DNA of 64,000 nucleotides. Source: Micromonospora deserti. Lineage in GTDB: Bacteria; Actinomycetota; Actinomycetes; Mycobacteriales; Micromonosporaceae. This document shows positions 1 through 8,235 of this stretch, piece after piece. The DNA is taken from assembly GCF_003236335.1 (NCBI RefSeq), contig NZ_POUB01000008.1:1-64000 (forward strand). The letters run 5' to 3'. A program made the position numbers and the translations under genes. Position 1 is the first letter of the stretch. Each line of letters begins with the position of its first letter. The notes beneath the pieces are model-generated. The model did not search any database. It was not told the DNA's origin and saw nothing but the letters and a program-made list of their open reading frames with translations.

Positions 1-1439
1 CGCCACCCCTCCCCCGCCCGTTGCCACAGTTCCACCGCGGCGTCCGACGCGACGGGGGCCTCACCTCGGGCGGCGGGGATGCCCGACCGGGACGCCGGGC
101 GGGCGGACGAGCGCACGTCGGACAAGCTCAACGAGCCAAGACTCGAACCCGGCCTGTCCCGCAGCGCCCTGGCGACCCAGTACGCCGTCGCACCGGTCAC
201 CCAGGGCAGGGTCAGCACCAGCGCCTGCAGGGCCGACGTGACGCTCGTGACGGGCACCTCCAGCAGGAACGCGATGACGTCGTTGGATCCGGCCGCCGTC
301 AGCACCACGAATGCGGTCAGCGCGGCGACCCCGACGCCGACGCGCATCGGATGGTCGCGCGGTCGGTCGAGCAGATGCCGCGGCCCACGGTCGCGGGTCA
401 GCCTTGCCTCCAGGAACGGCCACGCGTACAGCCCGAGAAGCGCCACGGCGAGCACGAGGCCGGGCAGGAACTGCGACGGCACCAGGTACCCGAACATCCG
501 GAACTCCAGGGGTGGGGACAGTCGGAGGATCCCGTCCGCCCAGGCGAGATACCAGTCGGCCGCGGCCGGCGTGGTGACCTGGGCCGGGTCGTAGGGTCCG
601 TAGAGCCAGATCGGGTTGATCTGCACCAGCCCGCCCAGCGTGAGGGCGGTGCCCGCCACGTAGCCGAACAGGGCCATCGTCCGGGCGGCGTAGCCGGGCC
701 ACAGGCGCGAGCCCACCACGTTGTGCTCGGTGTGGCCGGGCCCCGGGAACTGGGTGTGCCGCTGCCGGACCAGGATCGCCATGTGCAGCGAGATGAGGGC
801 GACCAGCGCCGCGGGGAACAACAGCACGTGTGCCACGAAGAATCTCGGCACCATCAGGTCGCTGGGAAACTCGCCGCCGAACAGCAGGAAAGCCAGCCAC
901 ACGCCGACCACCGGCACCGATTCGACGACCGAGTAGGCGATCCGCAGACCGGTGCCGGAGAGCAGGTCGTCGGACATCGAGTAGCCGACGAAGCTGGTGA
1001 GCAGGACCAGCGCGAGCAGGGTCACGCCCACCAGCCAGTTCACGTCGCGCGGGCGACGGAAGGCGCCGGTGAAGAAGACCCGGAGCAGGTGCGCGGCGAT
1101 CGCCGCCACGAAGATCAGCGCAGCCCAGTGGTGCGTCTGCCGCATGAGCAGCCCGGCCGGTACGTCGAAGCTGAGCGCCACCGCGGAGGCGAAGGCAGCG
1201 GACACCGGCTCGCCGTCCAGCGGGGAGTAGTTGCCCCGGTAGATGGTCTCGGCGCTGCTCGGAACGAAGAAGAAGGTGAGGAAGACCCCGGTGAGTACCA
1301 GCACCGCGAACGCGTACAGGGCGATCTCGCCGAGCATGAACGACCAGTGGTCCGGGAACACCTTGGCCAGTGCCTTGCGCACCACGGGTCGGACACCCAG
1401 ACGCGAGTCCAGTGCGCGGACCAACCGGCGGACGATCAC
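1..1439 (-). CDS. qcrB: Cytochrome b subunit of a bcc/bc1-type complex (3' end cut by window edge)
   Basis: Membrane cytochrome b that oxidises menaquinol and passes electrons to the Rieske and cytochrome c subunits. The frame stays open from a GTG at 1439 to the window edge, about 479 codons; actinobacterial QcrB is usually about 540, so a short C-terminus is missing. Heme-ligand histidines are visible: His103/His104 with His117 in one helix, and a second set in a later helix (segment HVLLFPAALVALISLHMA). Many hydrophobic segments follow the N-terminal PDHWSFMLGEIALY. The GTG overlaps the TGA of qcrA (GTGA), so translation is coupled. Function of the family is well established; that this is an accessory copy is inferred from the gene order. 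Confidence 0.9.
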   Translation of the reverse strand, partial: MIVRRLVRALDSRLGVRPVVRKALAKVFPDHWSFMLGEIALYAFAVLVLTGVFLTFFFVPSSAETIYRGNYSPLDGEPVSAAFASAVALSFDVPAGLLMRQTHHWAALIFVAAIAAHLLRVFFTGAFRRPRDVNWLVGVTLLALVLLTSFVGYSMSDDLLSGTGLRIAYSVVESVPVVGVWLAFLLFGGEFPSDLMVPRFFVAHVLLFPAALVALISLHMAILVRQRHTQFPGPGHTEHNVVGSRLWPGYAARTMALFGYVAGTALTLGGLVQINPIWLYGPYDPAQVTTPAAADWYLAWADGILRLSPPLEFRMFGYLVPSQFLPGLVLAVALLGLYAWPFLEARLTRDRGPRHLLDRPRDHPMRVGVGVAALTAFVVLTAAGSNDVIAFLLEVPVTSVTSALQALVLTLPWVTGATAYWVARALRDRPGSSLGSLSLSDVRSSARPASRSGIPAARGEAPVASDAAVELWQRAGEGW

Positions 1440-2263
1440 GGCCGGCTCCAGAATCCCGCGCCCGGACGGGAGCTGAGCTCTCCCGCGGCACGTAGGTAGC
1501 CGTCGCCGTCGACCTCGAGCGGCAACGACGGTAGCGGGCGGGCGGCCGGCCCGCTGATCGGTCGAGCTCCGGCCCGCAGATCGAACACCGACTGGTGGCA
1601 CGGGCAGAACACCCGGCCGGCGTCGGGCTCGTACTGCCCCACCGGGCATCCGGCATGCGTGCACAGCAGGGAGTAGGCAACCAGGCCATCGATGCCCGGC
1701 GAGCCTGCGGCGGGAGCCGCCGGGTTCAGCCGGACGAGGAACGCCGGTGCGCCGGCCGCGTCCGGGTAGTCCTGCGGGTGGACGATGACGATGCTGTCGG
1801 AAGCCACGTCGTCCGGCCGCACCGGTGCGTTGCGGGTGTCCAGCAACCGGCGCCCGGCCTGCCACGGGGTGGTCCGCAGCTCTTCGACGGGATTCCTCGG
1901 GCGGGGGCCCAGCAGCGAACGGAGCGGAAACAGCGCGGCCAGGCCCACGGCGCCGACCGCGAGGACGAGCAGACGGCGCAGCCCGGAATGCGGCGCGGGG
2001 GACTCCTCGTGAACCACCGGGACCGGCAGTACCCGGGACTTCTCCGGTGGGTCGGGTTTCGCCTCGACGTACCCGCCGGCGGGCAGGAGGCGTCGCGCCC
2101 AGACAGCCAGCCCGTGGGCCAGCGAGACGAGCGCCAGGCCGAGGGTGGCCCCGAGCCACTGCGTCCCGGCGTCCATGACGTACGCCGTGGCGAAGCCGGC
2201 CGCCGCCACGACGGCGACGACGAACAAAACCGCCGCCGGCGCAGCACCTCGCCCGGCGCTCAT
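1436..2263 (-). CDS. qcrA: Rieske [2Fe-2S] iron-sulfur subunit of the bcc complex
   Basis: Rieske subunit, 275 residues, which accepts an electron from menaquinol at the Q-site. Three hydrophobic segments (about 8-28, 37-57, 97-113) anchor it, as in actinobacterial QcrA. The C-terminal Rieske domain has both cluster-binding boxes, CTHAGC (Cys201, His203) and CPCH (Cys220, His223), with Cys206 and Cys222 placed for the usual disulfide. The ATG overlaps the qcrC stop (ATGA) and the gene's own stop overlaps the qcrB start, so the three genes form one tightly coupled operon transcribed leftward. Confidence 0.93.
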   Translation of the reverse strand: MSAGRGAAPAAVLFVVAVVAAAGFATAYVMDAGTQWLGATLGLALVSLAHGLAVWARRLLPAGGYVEAKPDPPEKSRVLPVPVVHEESPAPHSGLRRLLVLAVGAVGLAALFPLRSLLGPRPRNPVEELRTTPWQAGRRLLDTRNAPVRPDDVASDSIVIVHPQDYPDAAGAPAFLVRLNPAAPAAGSPGIDGLVAYSLLCTHAGCPVGQYEPDAGRVFCPCHQSVFDLRAGARPISGPAARPLPSLPLEVDGDGYLRAAGELSSRPGAGFWSRP

Positions 2264-3087
2264 CCGCTCGCCCCCTTCGACTCGCGCCTACCCAGCCAGC
2301 GCCCGAGCAACACGAGCAGCAGCGCCGCGACGGCGAGCCCGACGAGACCCTCGTAGAGCGGGCCGATCCGGCCCAGGGCCAGCCCACCCGGATCCAGGTC
2401 CTGTCGCTTGTTCTGCAGGACCTCCACGTAGGCGACGATGGCGTTCACCTCGCGGTCGTCAAGCAGGGACGCCGGGTACGCCGGCATCGCTCCGGGTCCG
2501 ACCCGGACAGCCTCCGCGACCTGGACAGCTGTCGCCCGGTCGAGTGCGGGCGCCGTCCGGCCGCCCGGGAGCGCCCCGCCCGCTCCGGTTGCCGAGTGGC
2601 AAGCAGCGCAGTTGACCAGGTACAAGGCCTGGCCGGTAGCGACATCGCCCGGTTCCACCTCCGGGATCGGTGGTCCGTCACCGAAGCCGGCGACGTAACG
2701 CACCAGCGCGTCGATGTCCTCCGGAGGGTAGGCCGGGCCGGATCGGCGGTCCCCCTCGCGCGAGGACGGTGGCATCCGGCCCGTGCCGACTTGGAAATCC
2801 ACCGACGCCGCGCCGGCCTCGGCGATCGGCGGCCCCTGGGTGGTGCCCGTACCGCGCTGCCCGTGGCAGCCGGCGCAGTCCCGGTAGTACAGCAGCGCGC
2901 CGCGGTCCGCGTCCTGTGGCGCCCGCGGGAGCTCCGCCGCCAGGGACGACACCGGCGGGGAAGCCGCCGTCGAGGCTGGCGGGACCGCCGGAGGCAGGCC
3001 GAACATGCAGGCGACGGCGAGCGTGGCCAGCCGGCCGGCCGGCACGGCGTGCCGGACCTGGAACCTGCCCCACTCGGTGGCCGGCAC
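2260..3087 (-). CDS. qcrC: Di-heme cytochrome c subunit of the bcc complex
   Basis: Extracytoplasmic di-heme cytochrome c, 275 residues, the electron outlet of the bcc complex. Two heme-attachment motifs are present, CAGCH (71-75) and CAACH (160-164), each in its own cytochrome c domain with an MPP/MPAYP methionine region for the distal ligand. A hydrophobic export segment lies near the N-terminus (about 18-40) and a C-terminal membrane helix at about 243-262 precedes a basic tail, as is typical of actinobacterial QcrC. A GTG start is preceded by GAGGAGG at 6 bp. Usual QcrC is similar in length. Confidence 0.92.
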   Translation of the reverse strand: MPATEWGRFQVRHAVPAGRLATLAVACMFGLPPAVPPASTAASPPVSSLAAELPRAPQDADRGALLYYRDCAGCHGQRGTGTTQGPPIAEAGAASVDFQVGTGRMPPSSREGDRRSGPAYPPEDIDALVRYVAGFGDGPPIPEVEPGDVATGQALYLVNCAACHSATGAGGALPGGRTAPALDRATAVQVAEAVRVGPGAMPAYPASLLDDREVNAIVAYVEVLQNKRQDLDPGGLALGRIGPLYEGLVGLAVAALLLVLLGRWLGRRESKGASG

Positions 3088-3122
3088 CTGGCCCTCCTCT
3101 CAGTTCAGGACGAACAGGAACG

Positions 3123-3506
3123 TCATTTCAGGGTGAACAGAAAGGCCGTGAGGTCCTGAGCGTCGGCCTCGGTCACACCCAAGCTCGGCATCGCCGTGCC
3201 CGGCGCCACCGCCTGCGGATCACGAATCCATCGCTGCATGTTGATGGCATTGTTGGTGAGCTGACCACCGAGGTAGGAGCGGTCCCCGATCCCGGCCAGC
3301 GGCGGGCCCACCAAACCGTCGGCACCGCGCACGCCCGGCACCGTGTGGCAGGTCCCGCAGCCGTAGTACTCGATCAAGCGCATGCCGCGCTCGACGTCGC
3401 CTTCGACAACCTCGGGCGGTGGCGCGGGTGGGACGCTGGAGCATCCGCCCACCCCGAGGACGAGCGCCGCCAGCCCCAGCGCCAGCCGTTGCGTCACCTC
3501 CACCAC
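3123..3506 (-). CDS. Monoheme cytochrome c lipoprotein
   Basis: Small 127-residue protein with a signal peptide ending in a lipobox (LGVGGC, lipid-modified Cys22), so it is probably tethered to the outer face of the membrane. One heme motif CGTCH (50-54) and a distal Met106 in PGTAMPSLG define a class I cytochrome c, similar to the c domain of quinol or NO reductase partners and of CtaC. It is the first gene of the qcr operon, 35 bp upstream of qcrC, where ctaE is usually found in actinobacteria. It may carry electrons from the bcc complex to an oxidase encoded elsewhere. The start (GTG 3506 or GTG 3497) is uncertain. Confidence 0.8.
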   Translation of the reverse strand: MVEVTQRLALGLAALVLGVGGCSSVPPAPPPEVVEGDVERGMRLIEYYGCGTCHTVPGVRGADGLVGPPLAGIGDRSYLGGQLTNNAINMQRWIRDPQAVAPGTAMPSLGVTEADAQDLTAFLFTLK

Positions 3507-4272
3507 CTCAGCGTGTCGATCTTCGCGGGACTTGAGGTGTCACGTCGCCGGTCCGAGCCCTACGGGCGGTAGGTGTGGCCAACCGTGGGCATATCCGAAA
3601 CCAGCGGACTATTCCGAACAACCATACCCAAACGCCACGTCTCCTCGTGCGCGAACGTGTCGTCCGTCGGCCAGCGCCCAACCCACCCATCGGACGCGAC
3701 AGGTTTCGCGAAGGGCCCGTTGCCGATGCGTGTTCACGGAAGGATGTGCTTGGCCTGCGCGAGGTTGATCACGGCACGCAGACCAACCGCCGGCGTGAGG
3801 AGCACTCATGATCACTGTTGAACCTGCCCCCTTCCCGCCATACCACCGCCCGTGAGGCGGGACCGTGACGAGGTGTTCGTCGAGTACACCAAGTCGATCT
3901 TCCCGTCCGCAGGCCCTGGAGAAGCTGTGCTCGGCATCGGCGTTCATGGGTACCGACACCACGCGCGACCACCTCGCCCAGACCGCCGCAGCGCTGAACT
4001 GCGTACGAGGTCGACGCCAGGCCGGCAACCCAGCGGCGGCGGCACCGAAGAAGCGAACAGCCGCAGGTCGTCGCTGACCGTCTCGGCCGCACGACTCGAC
4101 GAGCGGCCCACCCCGGCCCGGCCGCACCTGCGCCGCGCGTAGCCCTCCGCCGGCTCGACCCATCCCGCCGCCTCACTCGCGTCCCGGCTGCGGGGACACC
4201 CGGGCAGGGCCCGAACACACCCGCTCAGCGCGATGGTGGTCGGTGCACGGCGTGCGCGGCCGGTCCCGGGGG
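3507..4272. other. 766-bp stretch with no convincing gene
   Basis: Only short overlapping frames with no family-like features are seen here on either strand. The part next to 3506 should hold the promoter of the leftward qcr operon. Position 3590-3640 is locally less GC-rich than its surroundings. At 3852-3960 a rightward frame recalls the start of a radical SAM family (separate entry). The composition and broken frames suggest a decayed gene region rather than a compact intergenic spacer. Confidence 0.4.
3852..3960 (+). pseudogene. Possible 5' remnant of a radical SAM protein gene
   Basis: A GTG-initiated frame begins RDEVFVEYTKSIFP. From memory this resembles the opening of a radical SAM family in actinobacteria, which begins with DEVFVEYTKSICP followed by a CxxC. 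Here the first Cys is Phe and similarity stops at once; no CxxxCxxC motif follows. This is a weak call from a single short match, and chance similarity is possible. Confidence 0.2.
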
Positions 4273-5013
4273 CTATCGGACGCTGACTGTGATCTTGTCG
4301 AAGTCGGGGGCCGCCGCGTACGGGTTGAACATCTTTAGCGTGTTGGGCCCGGGTCGGAGGTTCACCGTCACGACGATCGCGCCGATGCTGCTCCACCCGC
4401 CCGTGCCGGGAAAGGTCAGCGTGATCGGGGCCCCGCCGTTCACGCTGATCTGTCCCACCCGCGGAGACCCACCGTTGACGTAGGCGATCGTCACGGTGGC
4501 CGACCCGCCCGTTCGGGCGACCACGCCGTTGAACTGCAGGGTTCCCATGCCGCGGCCGATTCTGCCCACCTTCTTCACGCCGGAGCAGCCGGAACAGGCG
4601 TAGATCGTGGTGCCCGCCAGCCCGTTCGTCGCCGACTCGGCCTCATAGGACGTCACGAGCGGCGGTGTGCCCGGGGTGGTGGGCCGCTGGGCAGCGGGCG
4701 GCCGCGGCGCGGGTGGTGTCGCCGACCGGTTCTCCACCGATCCGACGCGCATCTCCCCTGGGCCGACCGCCGGGGTCGGGGTGATGACCGGCGCACTGGA
4801 GGCGTCGCGCTCCTCCACCCCGGAGGATCCCTGGTCCGTCACCCCGCCGGTCCCCGGAGATCCGCCCGCCGCGGACTGTCCGGCGTCGAGATCCAACTTG
4901 ACCGCCGCCAGCGTCAGCACGATGGTCAGGTAGCCGACTCCCACCACCATCAACAGGCGGACCGGCCCGAGCCGCCAGATACCGTCAGGACCGGATCCAT
5001 GGCGTGGGCTCAC
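4273..5013 (-). CDS. Membrane-anchored protein with C-terminal CBM35-like domain
   Basis: 246 residues. A single hydrophobic segment at about 18-41 follows a short basic N-terminus, then a Pro/Thr/Ser-rich spacer (about 45-118), then a beta-rich domain that begins TSYEAESATN and ends in NPYAAAPDFDKITVSVR. The YEAE opening and the closing D-x-D-x-I-x-V pattern are typical of CBM6/CBM35 carbohydrate-binding modules. No catalytic domain is present, so it probably presents a sugar-binding module outside the cell. The ligand is unknown. It stands alone, with an apparently empty region downstream. Confidence 0.7.
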   Translation of the reverse strand: MSPRHGSGPDGIWRLGPVRLLMVVGVGYLTIVLTLAAVKLDLDAGQSAAGGSPGTGGVTDQGSSGVEERDASSAPVITPTPAVGPGEMRVGSVENRSATPPAPRPPAAQRPTTPGTPPLVTSYEAESATNGLAGTTIYACSGCSGVKKVGRIGRGMGTLQFNGVVARTGGSATVTIAYVNGGSPRVGQISVNGGAPITLTFPGTGGWSSIGAIVVTVNLRPGPNTLKMFNPYAAAPDFDKITVSVR

Positions 5014-5276
5014 CCTCGCGCTCCCCTTCGCGCCCGAGCTACGTCCCGGCGCGGATGACCGCAGCCGGGTGTGACAGGTGACACACGATTGTATGGGCGG
5101 TGAACGACTCCGGGGTGAGGGCCTGGGCGCACTCCGGAGATCCGTCGCCGCTTCGGCTCGGCTCTGCGACGACGGCCGGGGCCCACAGCGCAGGTTTCTT
5201 CACGTACGGTGGTTCTGCTTCGCCGCGACGGGCAGGCGCCGTGCGCGATTGGTCGATGTGACGGGCCGGGGGAGGA

Positions 5277-5930
5277 ATGCAACGAGACAGACGAAACGTT
5301 CGCCTGTCCCTGGCAAGCCTCGACGTCCTCGGAGACGACGCGGAACTGCAGGCACGGGCCGACCGGGCGTTGCGTGAGACGGACCCACGGGCGACGGCTG
5401 GCGTCCACTTTGGTCAGGATCGGACCGGGTCGGTGACGGTGTACCTCGACGCGGATCGCAACGTGGAGGACGTGTCCGTCGCGCGTGACTGGCGCGGCCG
5501 GGTCGGCGTCGACGGCGTCGCGGACGCGCTTTTCGCGGCCTACACCGCAGCTCTGCAGGCCGCGCTTGAGATCGCGGCGCTCCACCAGCTGCCGGCCGAC
5601 CAGGACGGGGCCCGCACCCCGCCGGCACTGCCAGCCGGCACCGCCGCGCACGACGAGGTCGATGAGCACCTCTGGCTCCGCAGAACGTGGCGCACACTGC
5701 GCGACATCGACGCGGACCTCGAGCGTGTGGCACGCAGGCCGGATGTCGACGTCGAGCGGCAGATCTCCAGCCCTCGTGGCTGCCTGACGCTGCGGGTACG
5801 GGGTGGCAGCATCGTCGCCGTCACCGGCGACGCCGGACGTATCGCCCGACTGGATGCCGGCCAGGTGCAGGTCGAAGCGCTCTCCCTCTTCCAAAGCTAC
5901 GCTCTGGCCCGCTCGCCGAACGGATCCTGA
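5277..5930 (+). CDS. YbaB/EbfC-like protein of type VII secretion-associated loci
   Basis: 217 residues. The stretch GQDRTGSVTVYLDADRNVEDVSVARDW (seen at about residues 45-72) matches the YbaB-fold core, where a strand pair with GxVxVxxxxxG is followed by a helix. A second half (about 155-200) repeats a similar strand pattern. YbaB-like proteins of this kind commonly precede EspC-type and WXG-like genes in actinobacteria, which is the arrangement here. The ATG at 5277 abuts a GGAGGA sequence with almost no spacing, and an in-frame stop lies at 5259, so no longer start is possible. The molecular role is unknown. Confidence 0.6.
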   Translation: MQRDRRNVRLSLASLDVLGDDAELQARADRALRETDPRATAGVHFGQDRTGSVTVYLDADRNVEDVSVARDWRGRVGVDGVADALFAAYTAALQAALEIAALHQLPADQDGARTPPALPAGTAAHDEVDEHLWLRRTWRTLRDIDADLERVARRPDVDVERQISSPRGCLTLRVRGGSIVAVTGDAGRIARLDAGQVQVEALSLFQSYALARSPNGS

Positions 5931-5941
5931 GGTGCTCACCT

Positions 5942-6259
5942 GTGGACGAACTGAACGTCATCACCGACGCGGTCCGCGACGAGGGCGGCAAGTGGCTGGA
6001 GCTGTCCGACCGGGTGGCGGCGGTCAAGACCGCGGCGGAGCAGCTGCACCTCGACGTCTCGGCCTTCTTCATCGGTGACGCGAACGCGCTCATCCACTCG
6101 ATGGCGTACCGCGACTTCCATTCCTTCCTGGTCGACATCCTCGGCGGCGCGGTGACCGAGTTCGAGCAGATCGGTGGCGCGCTTCGGCGCATCGCCGACG
6201 AGTACGACCGCGCGGACAAAATCATTTCTCTGGATCTCAACAAGATCTACTCGGCCTGA
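5942..6259 (+). CDS. EspC-type (ESX) small secretion-target protein
   Basis: 105 residues, all-helical, starting from GTG 5942 only 11 bp after the previous stop. The size, the N-terminal helix (VDELNVITDAVRDEGGKWLEL), the central FFIGDANALIHS and the C-terminal Asp/Arg-rich helix fit the PF10824-like family of ESX secretion substrates or chaperone partners. No Trp-x-Gly motif is present. It is probably co-translated with its neighbours on each side. Substrate versus partner role cannot be decided from the sequence. Confidence 0.6.
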   Translation: MDELNVITDAVRDEGGKWLELSDRVAAVKTAAEQLHLDVSAFFIGDANALIHSMAYRDFHSFLVDILGGAVTEFEQIGGALRRIADEYDRADKIISLDLNKIYSA

Positions 6260-6279
6260 CCCACGAAGGACACGAGCAC

Positions 6280-7029
6280 GTGCAGCCAGGAACCACCGAC
6301 GTCGAGTACGGCGAGCCGTTCAACAAGGCGTTCGACCAGATCCGCTCCGGGATCGACACGGCCGTCGGCACGTTCAACGACATCGTCGACGAGGTGAATG
6401 ACTGGAAGTGGCTCCTCGGGCCAGCGGCGCTGTGGTGGATCAAGCAGAACCTCGACACCACCCGCGCGGCGCTGGATGCCGTCCTCGACCGCGTCGATTA
6501 TGCCCTGGAGCACCAACTACCGGTGCTCTCGCTGATCAATATCAGCTTCCGCTGGGTCAACGACGTGAAGACGCCCATCTCCGACCTGTCCTTCGTCACG
6601 ACCGAGCCGGTGAACGAGAACCTCGCCAAGTGGACCGGCGACGCGGCGAGCGCCTACCACGCCAAGGCCGTCAAGCAGAAGGCCGCGGTCGACGAGTCCG
6701 TCCTCAAGTCGGAGTTCATCAGCCAGTGGCTGTTCAAGATCGCCAAGGCGAACGTCGACTACGCCGTCGAACTCGCCAAGATCGTCACCGGTCTCGCGGG
6801 CAAGCTGGTGCAGGCCGCCACCGAGGCCACCACCGTGATCGACCTGCCGTGGGCCATCTCCACCCTCGCCAAGTCCGTCGGTGACCTCGTGACCGCCGGT
6901 CTCGACACCCTGCTCACCATCGGGCAGCGGTTCGTCGACGCGTTGGGCAACGTGCGGGACATCGCCACCCAGGTCGGGGACTACTCGAAACTGCCCGAGG
7001 GACGGTGGCCGCAAGCCGTCCGCGGCTGA
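6280..7029 (+). CDS. WXG100-superfamily-like helical protein, type VII secretion-associated
   Basis: 249 residues starting from GTG 6280, with a GAAGGA ribosome site about 10 bp upstream. The protein is almost entirely helical. A central segment, WTGDAASAYHAKAVKQ (about 113-128), has the W-x-G-x-A-x-x-Y signature found in long WXG-like ESX proteins. A C-terminal amphipathic helix region (about 150-235) may be membrane-active. No toxin domain is recognisable. Third gene of a YbaB-like, EspC-like, WXG-like set, 20 bp downstream of the second. Probably exported by an ESX system encoded elsewhere. Confidence 0.6.
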   Translation: MQPGTTDVEYGEPFNKAFDQIRSGIDTAVGTFNDIVDEVNDWKWLLGPAALWWIKQNLDTTRAALDAVLDRVDYALEHQLPVLSLINISFRWVNDVKTPISDLSFVTTEPVNENLAKWTGDAASAYHAKAVKQKAAVDESVLKSEFISQWLFKIAKANVDYAVELAKIVTGLAGKLVQAATEATTVIDLPWAISTLAKSVGDLVTAGLDTLLTIGQRFVDALGNVRDIATQVGDYSKLPEGRWPQAVRG

Positions 7030-7032
7030 GCC

Positions 7033-7050
7033 CCGGACGCCGCAGTCCGG
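7033..7050 (+). terminator. Short GC hairpin after the ESX-associated gene
   Basis: CCGGAC and GTCCGG form a 6-bp stem with a 6-nt loop, beginning 4 nt after the stop codon at 7029. There is no T tract, so it is a weak terminator candidate. Confidence 0.35.
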
Positions 7051-7187
7051 CGCGTACGCCACGGCAGCCGAACCGGCCCTGCATGTCCGCGCCGGCCGCG
7101 GTCGGTCCCCTGCCGGCGAGCCGGGCGGCCCGACCCGCGAGGTGACCGGGGGACCCCACCGCTGCGCGCCTCATCCGGGGTGGAGGA

Positions 7188-7862
7188 TCAGGCGGTGGGT
7201 ACCGCCGCCTGAGTCGCCTTGAGAATGGTCAGAGACTTCTCCGCGAGCGTCGACGTCGGGGCGTACGATTCACCGCCCACGGCCAGCCACACCTTCACCA
7301 CCAGGTTGCCGGTGCGGGCATGGACCAGGTATTCGGCGTACTTGAACCCTGGCTCGGACCGCTTGGTGAAGGCCTCGGCCTCCTCCCCCACCTCCGCCAC
7401 CGCTCCCACCGGTGTCATCCCCGTGGCCTGCTGCGTGCCGCGGTAGAGCAGGCGCGCCTCGGCCACGGTCGCCGGCGTGGACGCCTCCACGCGCAGGTTC
7501 GCCTCGTGGCCCGCGCTGCTGCGCATCTCGAACAGGCACGCCGCCCCGGGGCGCCCGACCGGCGGCTTCGGGTCGGTCCGGATCACCGTCAGCGCAAGGT
7601 CCGCGAGCGGCCGGAGATCCGTACGCCCGCAGAGGTCCAGGTCGAGGGCGCGGTAGGAAGGTCCACCGGCGGACGAGGAGGCACCGGAGGGTGATGCCTC
7701 AGCCGTTTCGGTGGGCGCAGCGGCAGGAACCTGCCCGCCGCCGTCGCAGCCGCCGATGGCGAGGACGACACCGAGCGCGGCAACAAGACGGGCAACGCGG
7801 GGCAGCTCACGCACGACCCCGAACATACCCGTTGTCGTCGACCGGAACTGCCCGTGCGACAA
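7188..7862 (-). CDS. DUF3558-like lipoprotein
   Basis: 224 residues. An N-terminal hydrophobic signal ends in lipobox LAIGGC (Cys39), followed by an Ala/Ser/Thr/Pro-rich linker and a globular domain. The domain opens with LDLCGRTDLRPL and contains ACLFEM, the paired cysteines usual in DUF3558, a family of actinobacterial surface lipoproteins of unknown function. It faces the ESX-associated genes convergently. A downstream start (GTG or Met13) would give a more compact signal peptide. Confidence 0.65.
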   Translation of the reverse strand: MSHGQFRSTTTGMFGVVRELPRVARLVAALGVVLAIGGCDGGGQVPAAAPTETAEASPSGASSSAGGPSYRALDLDLCGRTDLRPLADLALTVIRTDPKPPVGRPGAACLFEMRSSAGHEANLRVEASTPATVAEARLLYRGTQQATGMTPVGAVAEVGEEAEAFTKRSEPGFKYAEYLVHARTGNLVVKVWLAVGGESYAPTSTLAEKSLTILKATQAAVPTA

Positions 7863-7879
7863 GCCACTATGGTGCCGAC

Positions 7880-8137
7880 ATGACCGGCCTCGAAACCGCT
7901 GACCAGATCACCCGCACCCGCACGGTCACCGCCCAGGCGATCCTGGAGGGCCGCGCCTACCTGCGCGCCTACCCCTACCGGCTGCTGTCCGTCGTGTCCC
8001 ACCACGGGATCGGCGGCGATCAGGTCGCCCAGGCCGTCGCGGCTGCGGAAGTGCTCGAGACGTTCGGCTGGGAACTCGTCACCGTCTCCGAGTTCGCCAG
8101 CAGCAGGATGGTCTACGCCATCATGCGGCGGCGGTGA
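7880..8137 (+). CDS. Small conserved hypothetical protein
   Basis: 85 residues, from ATG 7880, transcribed divergently from the DUF3558 lipoprotein with only 17 bp between the starts. Sequence MTGLETADQITRTRT begins a predicted helix-strand fold ending FASSRMVYAIMRRR. No signal peptide, membrane segment or catalytic motif is visible. I do not recognise the family. The short shared promoter space suggests joint control with the lipoprotein. Confidence 0.55.
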   Translation: MTGLETADQITRTRTVTAQAILEGRAYLRAYPYRLLSVVSHHGIGGDQVAQAVAAAEVLETFGWELVTVSEFASSRMVYAIMRRR

Positions 8138-8235
8138 CTTCGATGAGGCTCCCGAGGGTTGTCGGCCCGCCCGACACACGGGTGCTCGCCAGAGCGGGGC
8201 CGCCAGGACGTGCCCGGCGGCCCCGACGGCGGCGG

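Noticed and set aside
140-160. A tRNA T-arm-like GACTCGAACCC
   Set aside because: It lies inside qcrB and no acceptor stem, D-arm or anticodon arm accompanies it.
61-1689. A 542-codon leftward frame across qcrB and qcrA
   Set aside because: Its product is a low-complexity Arg/Gly/Ala/Pro string; the qcrB frame shows the heme histidines and membrane segments.
3703-3716. TTTCGCGAA palindrome as an operator similar to 38699
   Set aside because: It differs in the centre (CGCG) and has no gene start at a suitable distance; one short palindrome is expected by chance.
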